DNA of 64,000 nt from the NCBI RefSeq assembly GCF_030123405.1, contig NZ_CP126110.1:4650001-4714000 (forward strand). The letters run 5' to 3'. This DNA is from Neobacillus sp. WH10 (GTDB lineage Bacteria; Bacillota; Bacilli; Bacillales; Cytobacillaceae). The notes below the pieces were generated by a model. The model worked only from the letters and a program-made list of their open reading frames with translations. It ran no database searches and was not told the DNA's origin. The translations under genes and the position numbers were made by a program. Below, piece after piece: positions 16,820 through 24,875 of this stretch. How positions within the stretch are numbered: position 1 is the first letter of the stretch; each line of letters begins with the position of its first letter.

Positions 16820-17980
16820 TTATTCTTTATGACAAGAAGTACAATTCTTTTTCACATGACATGTATAACAGTACTCTGTTACCTTTCTGCCCCTTTCAAC
16901 ATTGACAGGGTGCGTAATCCTCCAATCTCTATTACTATGATTGCTAGGGTGACAAGTATTGCAGGTTACGATAATGTTTTTTGTACGACCTGTATTTTGA
17001 TAATCATGACAAGTTAAACACGTTTCTGTATTCTTATTTGCAAGAACGCCGTGAGATACACCAAAACCCTTTTTATGACTTGCTGGACGTGTGGAATGAC
17101 AATCTTTACAATAAGTATTTTGCTTTGCATAATCTTTCGCATTTATTTCATCTTCTTTAACTGTTCCGGTGTTTAGATATTGCATAGAAGCTGGTTTTTC
17201 ATTAAATATATCGATTTCTTTTTTAGACATATACTTATGACATTCATTACACGATTTTAAATCTTTAATCGCTAAAGAGCCATGTGTTTCATCCTTAAAA
17301 TCCGCTTTTTTATGACTTTTTGGATACATGCTTGTTGTATGGCAAGCGCTACACTCAGTTGTAACCTGTCTTGCCTCATGGCATTCCATACACGTTTCCA
17401 TTTTAGGACTTGTAAACTTAATATCACTCATCATCGATTTTCCGAGTGAATCATCCCATTTTCCATAGTCAGATTTAAAGGTCACTTTCCGTTCAGCGAT
17501 TTTTCCATGTGCAACCCCACTATGACATTGAACACACTCAATATCTTTGGCCAAATGCTTATCGTGCGGGATGATAAGATCCCCTGAAGTGGTAACCTCA
17601 CGATTTTCCATGTTGTGACATGATTCACACGCTGAATTAGGTATATCTTTAGGCATTTGAATTGGTGCCAGATAAGTATCTGTTTGTTTTTTATAAAGCT
17701 CTTTTACCCCATTTGCCTTAGCTTCTGCTAAGTTTTTAACCCCTGGTTCAATATGACAATTAACACAATCCACTTCACTATGGGTGGAAGCCTTCCACGT
17801 GTAGTACTCTGGCTTCATCTCATGACAGGACGAGCAAAACTTTGAGCTAGAAGTTGCTTCTAGCCCAAAGAAGCCTGCAAAGAAGAAAATGGCTAGAAAC
17901 AACAATGTTACAGTTGCTATTTTGATTAACTTATAGTTAAAACGGGGAGGGGCTGATCGTGTTTCTTTTTCTTCTTCCAT
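16820..17980 (-). CDS. Membrane-anchored dodecahaem cytochrome c, NapC/NirT-like N-terminus
   Basis: 386 residues. One membrane helix (about 20-42) is followed by twelve CXXCH motifs: CSSCH, CVNCH, CESCH, CVQCH, CMECH, CSACH, CNECH, CKDCH, CLTCH, CNTCH, CYTCH, CTSCH. The first part (FCSSCHEMKPEYYTW, then CVNCHIEPG) is the NapC/NirT signature of quinol-oxidising cytochromes; the later haems extend it. The last motif ends three residues from the C-terminus. It lies 27 bases after the 10-haem gene and 19 bases before the TPR gene. Expected place: outer face of the membrane, taking electrons from menaquinol or from the 10-haem partner. Haem attachment needs a cytochrome c synthase encoded elsewhere. 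Confidence 0.93.
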   Translation of the reverse strand: MEEEKETRSAPPRFNYKLIKIATVTLLFLAIFFFAGFFGLEATSSSKFCSSCHEMKPEYYTWKASTHSEVDCVNCHIEPGVKNLAEAKANGVKELYKKQTDTYLAPIQMPKDIPNSACESCHNMENREVTTSGDLIIPHDKHLAKDIECVQCHSGVAHGKIAERKVTFKSDYGKWDDSLGKSMMSDIKFTSPKMETCMECHEARQVTTECSACHTTSMYPKSHKKADFKDETHGSLAIKDLKSCNECHKYMSKKEIDIFNEKPASMQYLNTGTVKEDEINAKDYAKQNTYCKDCHSTRPASHKKGFGVSHGVLANKNTETCLTCHDYQNTGRTKNIIVTCNTCHPSNHSNRDWRITHPVNVERGRKVTEYCYTCHVKKNCTSCHKE

Positions 17981-18007
17981 TAAAGCGTCCCTCCAGTGTA
18001 AGATTTA

Positions 18008-19402
18008 TTAATTATTTACATCAGATTTAAAACCTGTTCTGTGACAGTATTGGCAATATACATCTGTAGGTGCTTTTACATCTGTTGTACCTTCTTTTGG
18101 TTTATCACGGTCATGACAGACGAAGCATTCTGACTTTTGATCAGCTGTTTTAGCTTTATCTGCATGGGCTGTCAGCCATTGATCGCTTTCTAAGTGTCCA
18201 GCAGGTCGGTTGCCATGACACGCGCTGCAGAATTGGTTGATTCGTGATTGATCTTTTACTACGGTGACATTTGGTACGTATTTATGTTCTTTGCTTGTAG
18301 CCTCTTTCATTTTTAGTAACGAAAGGATATCTTCTTTTGGTATTTCTCTGATCCATTTAGAATCTTCGTGACAGTTGACGCATTTATCTAGTTCTTGAAT
18401 AGCGGTGCTGCCGTGATTTCCGTTCCATCCCTCAACCTTGTGATTCTTAGGAACTTTTATTTTTTTGTGACATGTTTCACATTCCATGGATAACTTAACA
18501 TCTTTTTGTTGTTTACCAATTGCTTGTAATATGATTTCTTGTGTCTTTTCATCATGAGGTGCATTAGTTCCTTCAGCCGTTGCTTCTGTTTTTTCGCCTT
18601 CTGTTACAGCTTCACCAGAGGTTTTTTTATTAGTTTCATCTAATTTTTTCTCCATTTCCTCTGGATTTGGTGGGACAAGATAAGACACTTCTTTCCATGG
18701 CTTTTCACCGTTGTTCACTTTATCATGGCAATCAATACATGTTCCCATATTGGGAGCCAAATATTTCTTTTCCATTATTTTTTCAGCAGTTTCTTTTGTA
18801 TAATGACCACGGACTTCTTCAGTGTTAATTCCCCGGCCTGCTACTTTTGCATGGACAACCCCTGCGTGACAGCTGATACATGGGACACCTTCTTCAATAT
18901 GTCCTTTATGATTTACCTTTAAGTCACCGGATGCAGTGACAAGACGATTCTTGGAGTGACATTGCAAACAGTTTTCGTCTGAAATGGCCTCTCCCTCAGT
19001 TTGAACAATTTGCTCCGGCACGCCGGTAACATGATAGTAAACTTCTTTCATGGACTTCATTTTGTGGGTTACCATATTAACGAACCCAGGCTTAACATGA
19101 CACTGAACACATGTGATATTGTTATGGGCACTAGCTGTATATGTAGTGTACTCTGGTGTCATTTCATGACAACTGACACAGAATGACGGAGAGTTTGTAA
19201 ACGCAATAACGCCGTATCCTCCTCCAAAAATGACAATACACCCGATAAGTGAAATGAATAATAATTTCCACCTATTAACTGGATTCTTCCAGTCTATACC
19301 TCTAAACTTTTGCCAAAGTCTGCGAATTAGGCCAACTTTTTTTCTATCTTCTCTCGTTTCGGGATCATTCTCTTTATGTTTCTTTTTCCCCCAAATGGCC
19401 AC
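18008..19402 (-). CDS. Membrane-anchored decahaem cytochrome c, NapC/NirT family
   Basis: 464 residues. A basic cytoplasmic tail (1-45) and a membrane helix (about 46-70) precede a NapC/NirT core (FCVSCHEMTPEYTTY, CVQCHVKPG, CLQCH, CISCH). In all there are ten haem motifs, ending CQYCH near residue 455. A haem-free, Glu/Lys/Thr-rich linker (about 225-285) splits the haems five and five. The family oxidises menaquinol and passes electrons to extracytoplasmic redox partners. The GTG start has AAGGGTG upstream. As first gene of the minus-strand operon, it is probably the entry point for electrons. The terminal acceptor (metal, humic, nitrogen or sulfur compound) is not indicated. Confidence 0.93.
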   Translation of the reverse strand: MAIWGKKKHKENDPETREDRKKVGLIRRLWQKFRGIDWKNPVNRWKLLFISLIGCIVIFGGGYGVIAFTNSPSFCVSCHEMTPEYTTYTASAHNNITCVQCHVKPGFVNMVTHKMKSMKEVYYHVTGVPEQIVQTEGEAISDENCLQCHSKNRLVTASGDLKVNHKGHIEEGVPCISCHAGVVHAKVAGRGINTEEVRGHYTKETAEKIMEKKYLAPNMGTCIDCHDKVNNGEKPWKEVSYLVPPNPEEMEKKLDETNKKTSGEAVTEGEKTEATAEGTNAPHDEKTQEIILQAIGKQQKDVKLSMECETCHKKIKVPKNHKVEGWNGNHGSTAIQELDKCVNCHEDSKWIREIPKEDILSLLKMKEATSKEHKYVPNVTVVKDQSRINQFCSACHGNRPAGHLESDQWLTAHADKAKTADQKSECFVCHDRDKPKEGTTDVKAPTDVYCQYCHRTGFKSDVNN

Positions 19403-19475
19403 TTAACTCACCCTTCCCATTTTGGTTTCTTTCTCTATTTATCTTTCATATTTACCTCTCTAAAGTTAGTATCTA

Positions 19476-19525
19476 ACATTAAAAAAGTATATTCCAATGT
19501 ACAATTTGTGAATATTTTTTCACAG
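19476..19525 (-). promoter_or_regulatory. Putative promoter and activator palindrome for the cytochrome operon
   Basis: The minus strand has TTGTAC (19504-19499), a 17-base spacer and TAATGT (19481-19476). Just upstream of the -35 lies an inverted repeat, TTGTGAA-N6-TTCACAG (19506-19525). Its arms match the half-sites of Crp/Fnr- and Rex-type regulators. The spacing is off: TGTGA-N8-TCACA rather than N6 for Fnr, and N6 rather than N4 between the 7-mers for Rex. Its centre falls about -46 from the expected transcript start. Regulator identity is open. Confidence 0.4.
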
Positions 19526-19547
19526 TGACAAAAGTCCTGGTTATTCC

Positions 19548-19575
19548 TAAAAACAACATATAAACGTTGTTTTTA
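19548..19575. other. Inverted repeat in the cytochrome-operon/secA intergenic region
   Basis: TAAAAACAAC and GTTGTTTTTA form 10-bp perfect arms around an 8-base loop. There is no gene end nearby on either strand, since cytochrome operon and secA are divergent. It could therefore be an operator or a remnant terminator from a former arrangement. The rest of 19403-19938 is AT-rich with no gene; TATAAT at 19788-19793 is a possible -10 for secA. Confidence 0.5.
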
Positions 19576-19938
19576 ATGGGTTGGGTTAGTACTATGCGGA
19601 CAGTAGAATCACAAGAGAAAATGTATTTTTATTCAAAAATATAATCATTTATGCGATGAATATTCACTTTTATTAGCATGTACTTCGATTGATATGTTTT
19701 CACAAGTAAAATGCCATGAGTCTGTCAAAATTGACGAAAAATCGAACATCCTAAAACGGTTTATTAGAAGTTTAGAAATTATTGATTTATAATACTAGAA
19801 TGACAACTTTTGCTCCCTTGCTTACATTGTTGTCACTGTATAAAGGAAATGGTAAGATGAAAAAGAAAATTACTGAATTTGACATGAATATGTTTGAAAA
19901 ATTGTTTTTTAGTCTCGATAAAAAGGAGCGTTCATCAG

Positions 19939-22452
19939 ATGATGGGGATTTTAAATAAAGTATTTGATCTGAACAAACGCGAGCTGAAAAGGTTAGACAA
20001 GCTTGCAACGAAAATTGATGCCCTTGCTGCTGAAACAGAAAAGTTAACAGACGATCAGCTTCGGGAAAAAACAGAAGAGTTTAAGGCCCGTTATCAAAAG
20101 GGCGAAACATTGGATGACCTGCTTGTTGAAGCATTTGCGGTTGTCCGTGAAGGTGCCCGCCGTGTGCTTGGCTTATATCCGTACCATGTTCAGCTAATGG
20201 GGGGTATTTCTCTCCATGAAGGAAACATTTCGGAGATGAAGACTGGGGAAGGTAAAACATTAACCGCAACAATGCCGGTTTATTTAAATGCTCTTTCAGG
20301 TAAAGGTGTTCATGTTGTTACTGTCAACGAATACTTGGCAAGCCGTGACGCTACCGAAATGGGTGAGCTGTATCAATTTTTAGGCCTTACGGTTGGCTTG
20401 AATTTGAACAGCATGGATAAGGATGAAAAGCAAGCTGCCTATGCCTGCGATATTACTTATGGTACAAATAACGAATTTGGATTCGATTACCTGCGTGATA
20501 ACATGGTTCTTTATCAAGAGCAAAAAGTTCAACGGCCACTCTTTTATGCAGTCATTGACGAGGTTGACTCGATTTTAATCGACGAAGCACGTACTCCGCT
20601 GATTATTTCTGGCTCAGCGCAAAAATCGGCTGCTCTTTATATTCAAGCAAACGCCTTTGTTCGGGTATTGGTAAAGGATACTGATTATACGTATGATGAA
20701 AAAACGAAGGGTGTAATGTTGACAGAAGAAGGGATCAGCAAAGCTGAAAAAGCTTTTGGAATTGAAAACCTTTTTGACTTGTCGCATGTTACCTTAAACC
20801 ATCATATTAATCAAGCGTTAAAAGCAAATGTCAGCATGCACCTCGATGTTGATTATGTAGTACAGGAAGGCGAAATTGTTATCGTAGACCAATTTACTGG
20901 CCGTTTGATGAAGGGTCGTCGCTATAGTGAAGGCTTACACCAGGCGATTGAGGCAAAAGAAGGTCTTGAAGTCCAGAACGAAAGTATGACAATGGCAACG
21001 ATCACGTTCCAAAACTACTTCCGGATGTATGGAAAATTAGCCGGGATGACAGGTACAGCAAAAACGGAAGAAGAGGAATTCCGTAACATCTATAATATGA
21101 ATGTTATTGTTATTCCGACAAACAGACCAATTGCCCGTGATGACCGTCCCGATTTAATTTATGCTTCGATGGATGGTAAGTTCCGTGCGGTTGTCGAGGA
21201 CATTGCTGAGCGCAATCAAAAGGGGCAGCCAGTCCTGGTTGGTACGGTAGCAATTGAAACTTCTGAGCTGATTTCTACCTATTTATTTAAAAAACGAATT
21301 CACCACAATGTCTTGAACGCGAAAAACCATGAGCGTGAAGCCGAAATCATTGCGGAAGCTGGTCATAAGGGTGCTGTTACCATTGCGACCAACATGGCAG
21401 GCCGTGGTACAGACATTAAGCTCGGTGAGGGTGTCGTTGAACTGGGTGGACTGGCGGTTATTGGTACCGAACGTCACGAAAGCAGGCGTATCGATAACCA
21501 GCTCCGCGGACGTTCTGGTCGTCAAGGGGATCCTGGTGTTACACAGTTTTATTTATCAATGGAAGATGAATTGATGCGCCGCTTTGGCTCTGATAATATG
21601 AAGGCAATGATGCAAAAGCTTGGGATGGATGATACCCAGCCAATTCAGAGTAAGATGGTGTCTCGTGCTGTTGAATCTGCACAAAAACGCGTTGAGGGCA
21701 ACAACTTCGATGCCCGTAAACAGCTGTTGCAATATGACGACGTTCTTCGTCAACAGCGTGAGATTATTTATTCCCAGCGTGATGAAGTCTTAGAATCGGA
21801 AAACCTTCGCGAAATCGTTCAAAAAATGATTCTTAACTCGATTCAGCGGAATATTGATGCCCATGCATCACGCCATGAGGATGAGGAAGAATGGGATCTC
21901 CAAGCGATTGTGGAATATGTCCATGCCACTCTTCTTCATGAAGGTGACATTACTGTGGATGCTCTTAAGGGTAAAGATCCAGAGGAAATCGTCGACGCCA
22001 TTTATGCAAAAGTGATGGAGCGTTACGAGGAGAAGGAACAAATTCTCTCCCCTGAGCAAATGCGTGAATTTGAAAAGGTTGTTACATTAAGGGCAGTTGA
22101 CTCTAAGTGGATTGATCATATCGATGCAATGGATCAGCTCCGCCAAGGAATCCATCTGCGTGCTTACGGACAAATTGACCCGCTTCGTGAATATCAGCAT
22201 GAAGGCTTCGCCATGTTTGAAGCGATGATTCAATCAATCGAGGATGAAACGGCTACGTACATCATGAAGGCTGAGATCCGCAACAATCTTGAGCGTGAAG
22301 AGGTTGCAAAAGGTCAAGCAGTGAATCCGAAAGAAGACGGTGAACCTGTTAAGAAAAAACCAAAAGTTAAGCAAATTGATGTTGGTCGTAACGCCCCATG
22401 TATCTGCGGCAGCGGCAAGAAATATAAGAACTGCTGTGGGGCTGCGAAATAA
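19939..22452 (+). CDS. secA: Preprotein translocase ATPase SecA
   Basis: Motor of the general secretion pathway, about 837 residues. Walker A is TGEGKT (about 102-107), DEVDSILIDEARTPLIISG follows the DEAD-type Walker B (about 205-225), and ATNMAGRGTDIKLG is the conserved second ATPase-domain motif. The C-terminus has the SEC-C zinc motif CICGSGKKYKNCCG. All domains are present, so it is a full housekeeping SecA. AAAGGAG at 19922 supports the ATG at 19939 (MMGILNK) rather than the upstream TTG. In B. subtilis secA lies between hpf and prfB on the same strand; here it is on the opposite strand to both, with the cytochrome island between it and prfB. Confidence 0.97.
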   Translation: MMGILNKVFDLNKRELKRLDKLATKIDALAAETEKLTDDQLREKTEEFKARYQKGETLDDLLVEAFAVVREGARRVLGLYPYHVQLMGGISLHEGNISEMKTGEGKTLTATMPVYLNALSGKGVHVVTVNEYLASRDATEMGELYQFLGLTVGLNLNSMDKDEKQAAYACDITYGTNNEFGFDYLRDNMVLYQEQKVQRPLFYAVIDEVDSILIDEARTPLIISGSAQKSAALYIQANAFVRVLVKDTDYTYDEKTKGVMLTEEGISKAEKAFGIENLFDLSHVTLNHHINQALKANVSMHLDVDYVVQEGEIVIVDQFTGRLMKGRRYSEGLHQAIEAKEGLEVQNESMTMATITFQNYFRMYGKLAGMTGTAKTEEEEFRNIYNMNVIVIPTNRPIARDDRPDLIYASMDGKFRAVVEDIAERNQKGQPVLVGTVAIETSELISTYLFKKRIHHNVLNAKNHEREAEIIAEAGHKGAVTIATNMAGRGTDIKLGEGVVELGGLAVIGTERHESRRIDNQLRGRSGRQGDPGVTQFYLSMEDELMRRFGSDNMKAMMQKLGMDDTQPIQSKMVSRAVESAQKRVEGNNFDARKQLLQYDDVLRQQREIIYSQRDEVLESENLREIVQKMILNSIQRNIDAHASRHEDEEEWDLQAIVEYVHATLLHEGDITVDALKGKDPEEIVDAIYAKVMERYEEKEQILSPEQMREFEKVVTLRAVDSKWIDHIDAMDQLRQGIHLRAYGQIDPLREYQHEGFAMFEAMIQSIEDETATYIMKAEIRNNLEREEVAKGQAVNPKEDGEPVKKKPKVKQIDVGRNAPCICGSGKKYKNCCGAAK

Positions 22453-22502
22453 ATACAGCTTTAAATGTACAGATCGCAAACTTTTTAGCGGCAACAAAAT
22501 AG

Positions 22503-22545
22503 GAGGGCTGGCGAAATGAAACGCTTGCCCTCTTTTTATTTTTAT
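22503..22545 (+). terminator. Intrinsic terminator of secA
   Basis: GAGGGCTGGCG pairs with CGCTTGCCCTC (one mismatch, one G-U) and is followed by TTTTTATTTTT. Confidence 0.88.
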
Positions 22546-22730
22546 GGGGATAAATATTGTGGAATTGTAGATGAATTTTGAGTGATTTTGTGTGATTTGT
22601 GGGAAACTTCGTCAAATTTGTGGATTAATCTAGATGAATGTGGTTATCCACATGGGGATAACATTGGATTTTTTATTTCTCTGATCTGATTTTAGTTTCA
22701 TTTTATTTAAGATATAGAACATAATAGATC

Positions 22731-22770
22731 AAAATAAATAATGCCGCTCCGGTCATCCGGAGCGGCATTA
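22731..22770 (-). terminator. Intrinsic terminator of hpf
   Basis: TAATGCCGCTCCGG pairs perfectly with CCGGAGCGGCATTA around a 4-base loop. The minus strand continues TTTATTTT. Confidence 0.9.
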
Positions 22771-22779
22771 TCAAACATA

Positions 22780-23328
22780 TTAATGTGCTTCAATTAAACC
22801 ATAACGGCCATCTTTCCGCTTGTAAACAACATTTGTACGGTTAGTATCTGAGTTAGTGAATACATAGAAGCTATGACCAAGCATGTTCATTTGCAGGATC
22901 GCTTCTTCACTGTCCATTGGTTTCAAATCGAAACGCTTTGTGCGAACTAACTCAAGTTCGTCTTCATCCACATCATGCAGTTCTGGGCTTTCAGTGGTTG
23001 CAAATGTAATTGGAAATTCGCCTTTTTCACGGAACTTACGGTTAACCTTTGTTTTGTGTTTGCGAATTTGACGTTCAAGTTTATCAGTTATCAAGTCAAT
23101 CGCCGCATACATATCGACGTTTGTTTCCTCAGCACGTAAAACTAATTGTGGCAGAGGGATGGTTACCTCTACTTTTGAAGTTTTATCTTGATTGAATTTA
23201 AGATTCACATTTACATTTGCAACTAGTACTTCTGTAAAATAACGCTCCAATTTAGCAATTTTCTTTTCTACATATTCTCTAATTGCTGGAGTTACCTCAA
23301 TGTTTTCACCACGTACGTTATATTTCAT
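22780..23328 (-). CDS. hpf: Ribosome hibernation promoting factor, long form
   Basis: 182 residues, the long HPF type (YvyD in B. subtilis) that joins 70S ribosomes into inactive 100S dimers in stationary phase. The N-terminal S30AE domain (about 1-100) starts MKYNVRGENIEVTPAI and contains KLERQIRKHKTKVNRKFR. The C-terminal dimerisation domain (about 125-180) contains RFDLKPMDSEEAILQMNMLGH. The ATG at 23328 matches the family start and has AAGGAGG; the upstream codons in the open frame are not part of it. A SigB-like promoter lies upstream. It converges with secA. Confidence 0.96.
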   Translation of the reverse strand: MKYNVRGENIEVTPAIREYVEKKIAKLERYFTEVLVANVNVNLKFNQDKTSKVEVTIPLPQLVLRAEETNVDMYAAIDLITDKLERQIRKHKTKVNRKFREKGEFPITFATTESPELHDVDEDELELVRTKRFDLKPMDSEEAILQMNMLGHSFYVFTNSDTNRTNVVYKRKDGRYGLIEAH

Positions 23329-23374
23329 TAGTGGACTCCTCCTTTTATTAAGGCTATGTAATAACATTTCTATT

Positions 23375-23400
23375 TTACCCTATGATTATCCTGCTAAATC
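23375..23400 (-). promoter_or_regulatory. Putative SigB-type promoter of hpf
   Basis: The minus strand reads GATTTA, 14 bases, GGGTAA, about 50 bases before the start codon. This is close to the SigB consensus GTTTAA-N13-15-GGGTAT. B. subtilis yvyD is known to be SigB-dependent, which supports the call. Confidence 0.5.
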
Positions 23401-23602
23401 AGTACAAAAAATTTGTCGATTTTTTGACAAATACATCGGGTAAATAGTGACAATGTTTTACACCTTTTTCGACAACAATAGGTACTATTTACCAAAATCA
23501 TTGGTAATTAAAGTTTATTTTAATATTAATCAGGACAATTTACCACTAAAATGCTCAACGAATAGGTTAAATTAATGTGAAAACGAAGGAGGATTTAATC
23601 AT

Positions 23603-24100
23603 ATGGAGCACGAAGAACGTAAATTGCTTGCCTGGCACGAAACATTAAAATTGCATGAGTTGGTTGCCTACCAATCCTCGGGATTAATGAAGCTGAAAAT
23701 GTCCATCACTAAAGTAACTGATAATGAACTTAAAGACCTTTATAAAAAGGGTATTCACGACCTTGAAGGAAACCTAAAAGAACTGCTTAAATTTTATCCA
23801 TCAGCACAGGGCTATCAAGCGAGGGAGGAAGAAGATTTACGTGAAGACATGGGCTTTTTCGCTTCAGATCTACTGGGCCTTTCTAAAGGATTAGTCTACA
23901 ATTTGGCTACATCAATCACCGAAACGGCCACTCCGGCGTTACGAAAAACCTTCACCAATCAGCTGATGGGGGCGATCCATGGCCATGAACGAGTCTATAA
24001 TTATATGTATAAACATGGCTATTATCCATCCTACGATTTAGGCCATTTGCTCGGTCATGATATTGAAAATGCCCAAAAAGCACTTCGGATGAAGTACTGA
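23603..24100 (+). CDS. CotF-family spore coat-like protein
   Basis: 165 residues, mostly helical, of the CotF/ferritin-like coat family. It begins MEHEERKLLAWHETLKLHELVAYQSSGLMKLK. The C-terminal part (..GHERVYNYMYKHGYYPSYDLGHLLGHDIENAQKALRMKY) with Tyr/His-rich ending is typical of such proteins. It is expected in the coat or forespore of sporulating cells. A strong GGAGG site precedes the ATG. It stands alone on the plus strand between hpf and comFC, both minus. The exact paralog cannot be named. Confidence 0.82.
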   Translation: MEHEERKLLAWHETLKLHELVAYQSSGLMKLKMSITKVTDNELKDLYKKGIHDLEGNLKELLKFYPSAQGYQAREEEDLREDMGFFASDLLGLSKGLVYNLATSITETATPALRKTFTNQLMGAIHGHERVYNYMYKHGYYPSYDLGHLLGHDIENAQKALRMKY

Positions 24101-24139
24101 CCATATTTAAGGGGCGAGGCATTGTCTCCCCCGACTTCA

Positions 24140-24856
24140 CTACCTTGCAAGTGTCAGCGATTGAATGCTCGCTGCCCCCGCCGCTTTTAACAGCTTCGCA
24201 GCGTGCCTTAGTGTAGAGCCGGTTGTGTAAATATCATCAATCAAGACGACCTTTTTTCCTTGTATATTTGAATCGGCAGCGACTTTAAATACTTGGGGTA
24301 AATGTATGCGGTCTGACCTTGATTTTTTCGATTGCTTTTCTGAGTGAACTCGGGTAAGAATTTCTGAAGGGGAAAAGTCAGATTCATTTAGCAGTGCCAC
24401 CGCTTGATTAAACCCTCGCTCATATAGCCGTTCTTCACTCAATGGAATAGGTACAAGTAAATCTGCTCTCATTTTTGTGAGTGCTTCTTTTATATCTGAC
24501 GCAAATACCTTTGCCAACATATAATCACCGCGAAACTTGTATTTCGCGATGACTTCTTTTAAAAATTCATTGTAAAGGAAAAGTGAATGATTTTTCTCAA
24601 GTAATCCTTGCCACTCCGGGTCCTCCTCCCATCGGAAGCAATCATTGCACCATTCCCCCTTGCGGAATTTCTCATCTAGTTGGTAAAATGGCCGGCAGCA
24701 AATCCTGCAGGTTTCTCCTTCAATTTTCTTTAGATTAGCTTCACACGCAGAGCAAATAAGCTGTTCCTTTTCAATGGAGAAGATCGCTCTCCATCCTATG
24801 GTTGGCTGGATTACATTATTACAGATAAGACAATGGTCTTGTTGGAAATGATTCAT
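24140..24856 (-). CDS. comFC: Competence protein ComFC, phosphoribosyltransferase-like
   Basis: 238 residues. The N-terminus has two zinc-type cysteine pairs (CLICNN, CSAC) and further Cys pairs (CRICCR, CNDC). The C-terminal PRTase fold carries the PRPP-loop motif VVLIDDIYTTGSTL (about 200-213). ComFC partners ComFA in DNA uptake in competent Bacillus. The start MNHFQQDH has AAAGGAG upstream; earlier in-frame sequence overlaps comFA. It lies 19 bases after comFA. No comFB-like gene lies between them, unlike B. subtilis. Confidence 0.92.
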   Translation of the reverse strand: MNHFQQDHCLICNNVIQPTIGWRAIFSIEKEQLICSACEANLKKIEGETCRICCRPFYQLDEKFRKGEWCNDCFRWEEDPEWQGLLEKNHSLFLYNEFLKEVIAKYKFRGDYMLAKVFASDIKEALTKMRADLLVPIPLSEERLYERGFNQAVALLNESDFSPSEILTRVHSEKQSKKSRSDRIHLPQVFKVAADSNIQGKKVVLIDDIYTTGSTLRHAAKLLKAAGAASIQSLTLAR

Positions 24857-24875
24857 TTTTTTAGCTCCTTTTCTT

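Noticed and set aside
19506..19525. Calling the palindrome a true Fnr or Rex box
   Set aside because: Half-sites match but the spacer is two bases too long for either, so only a generic regulatory call was made.
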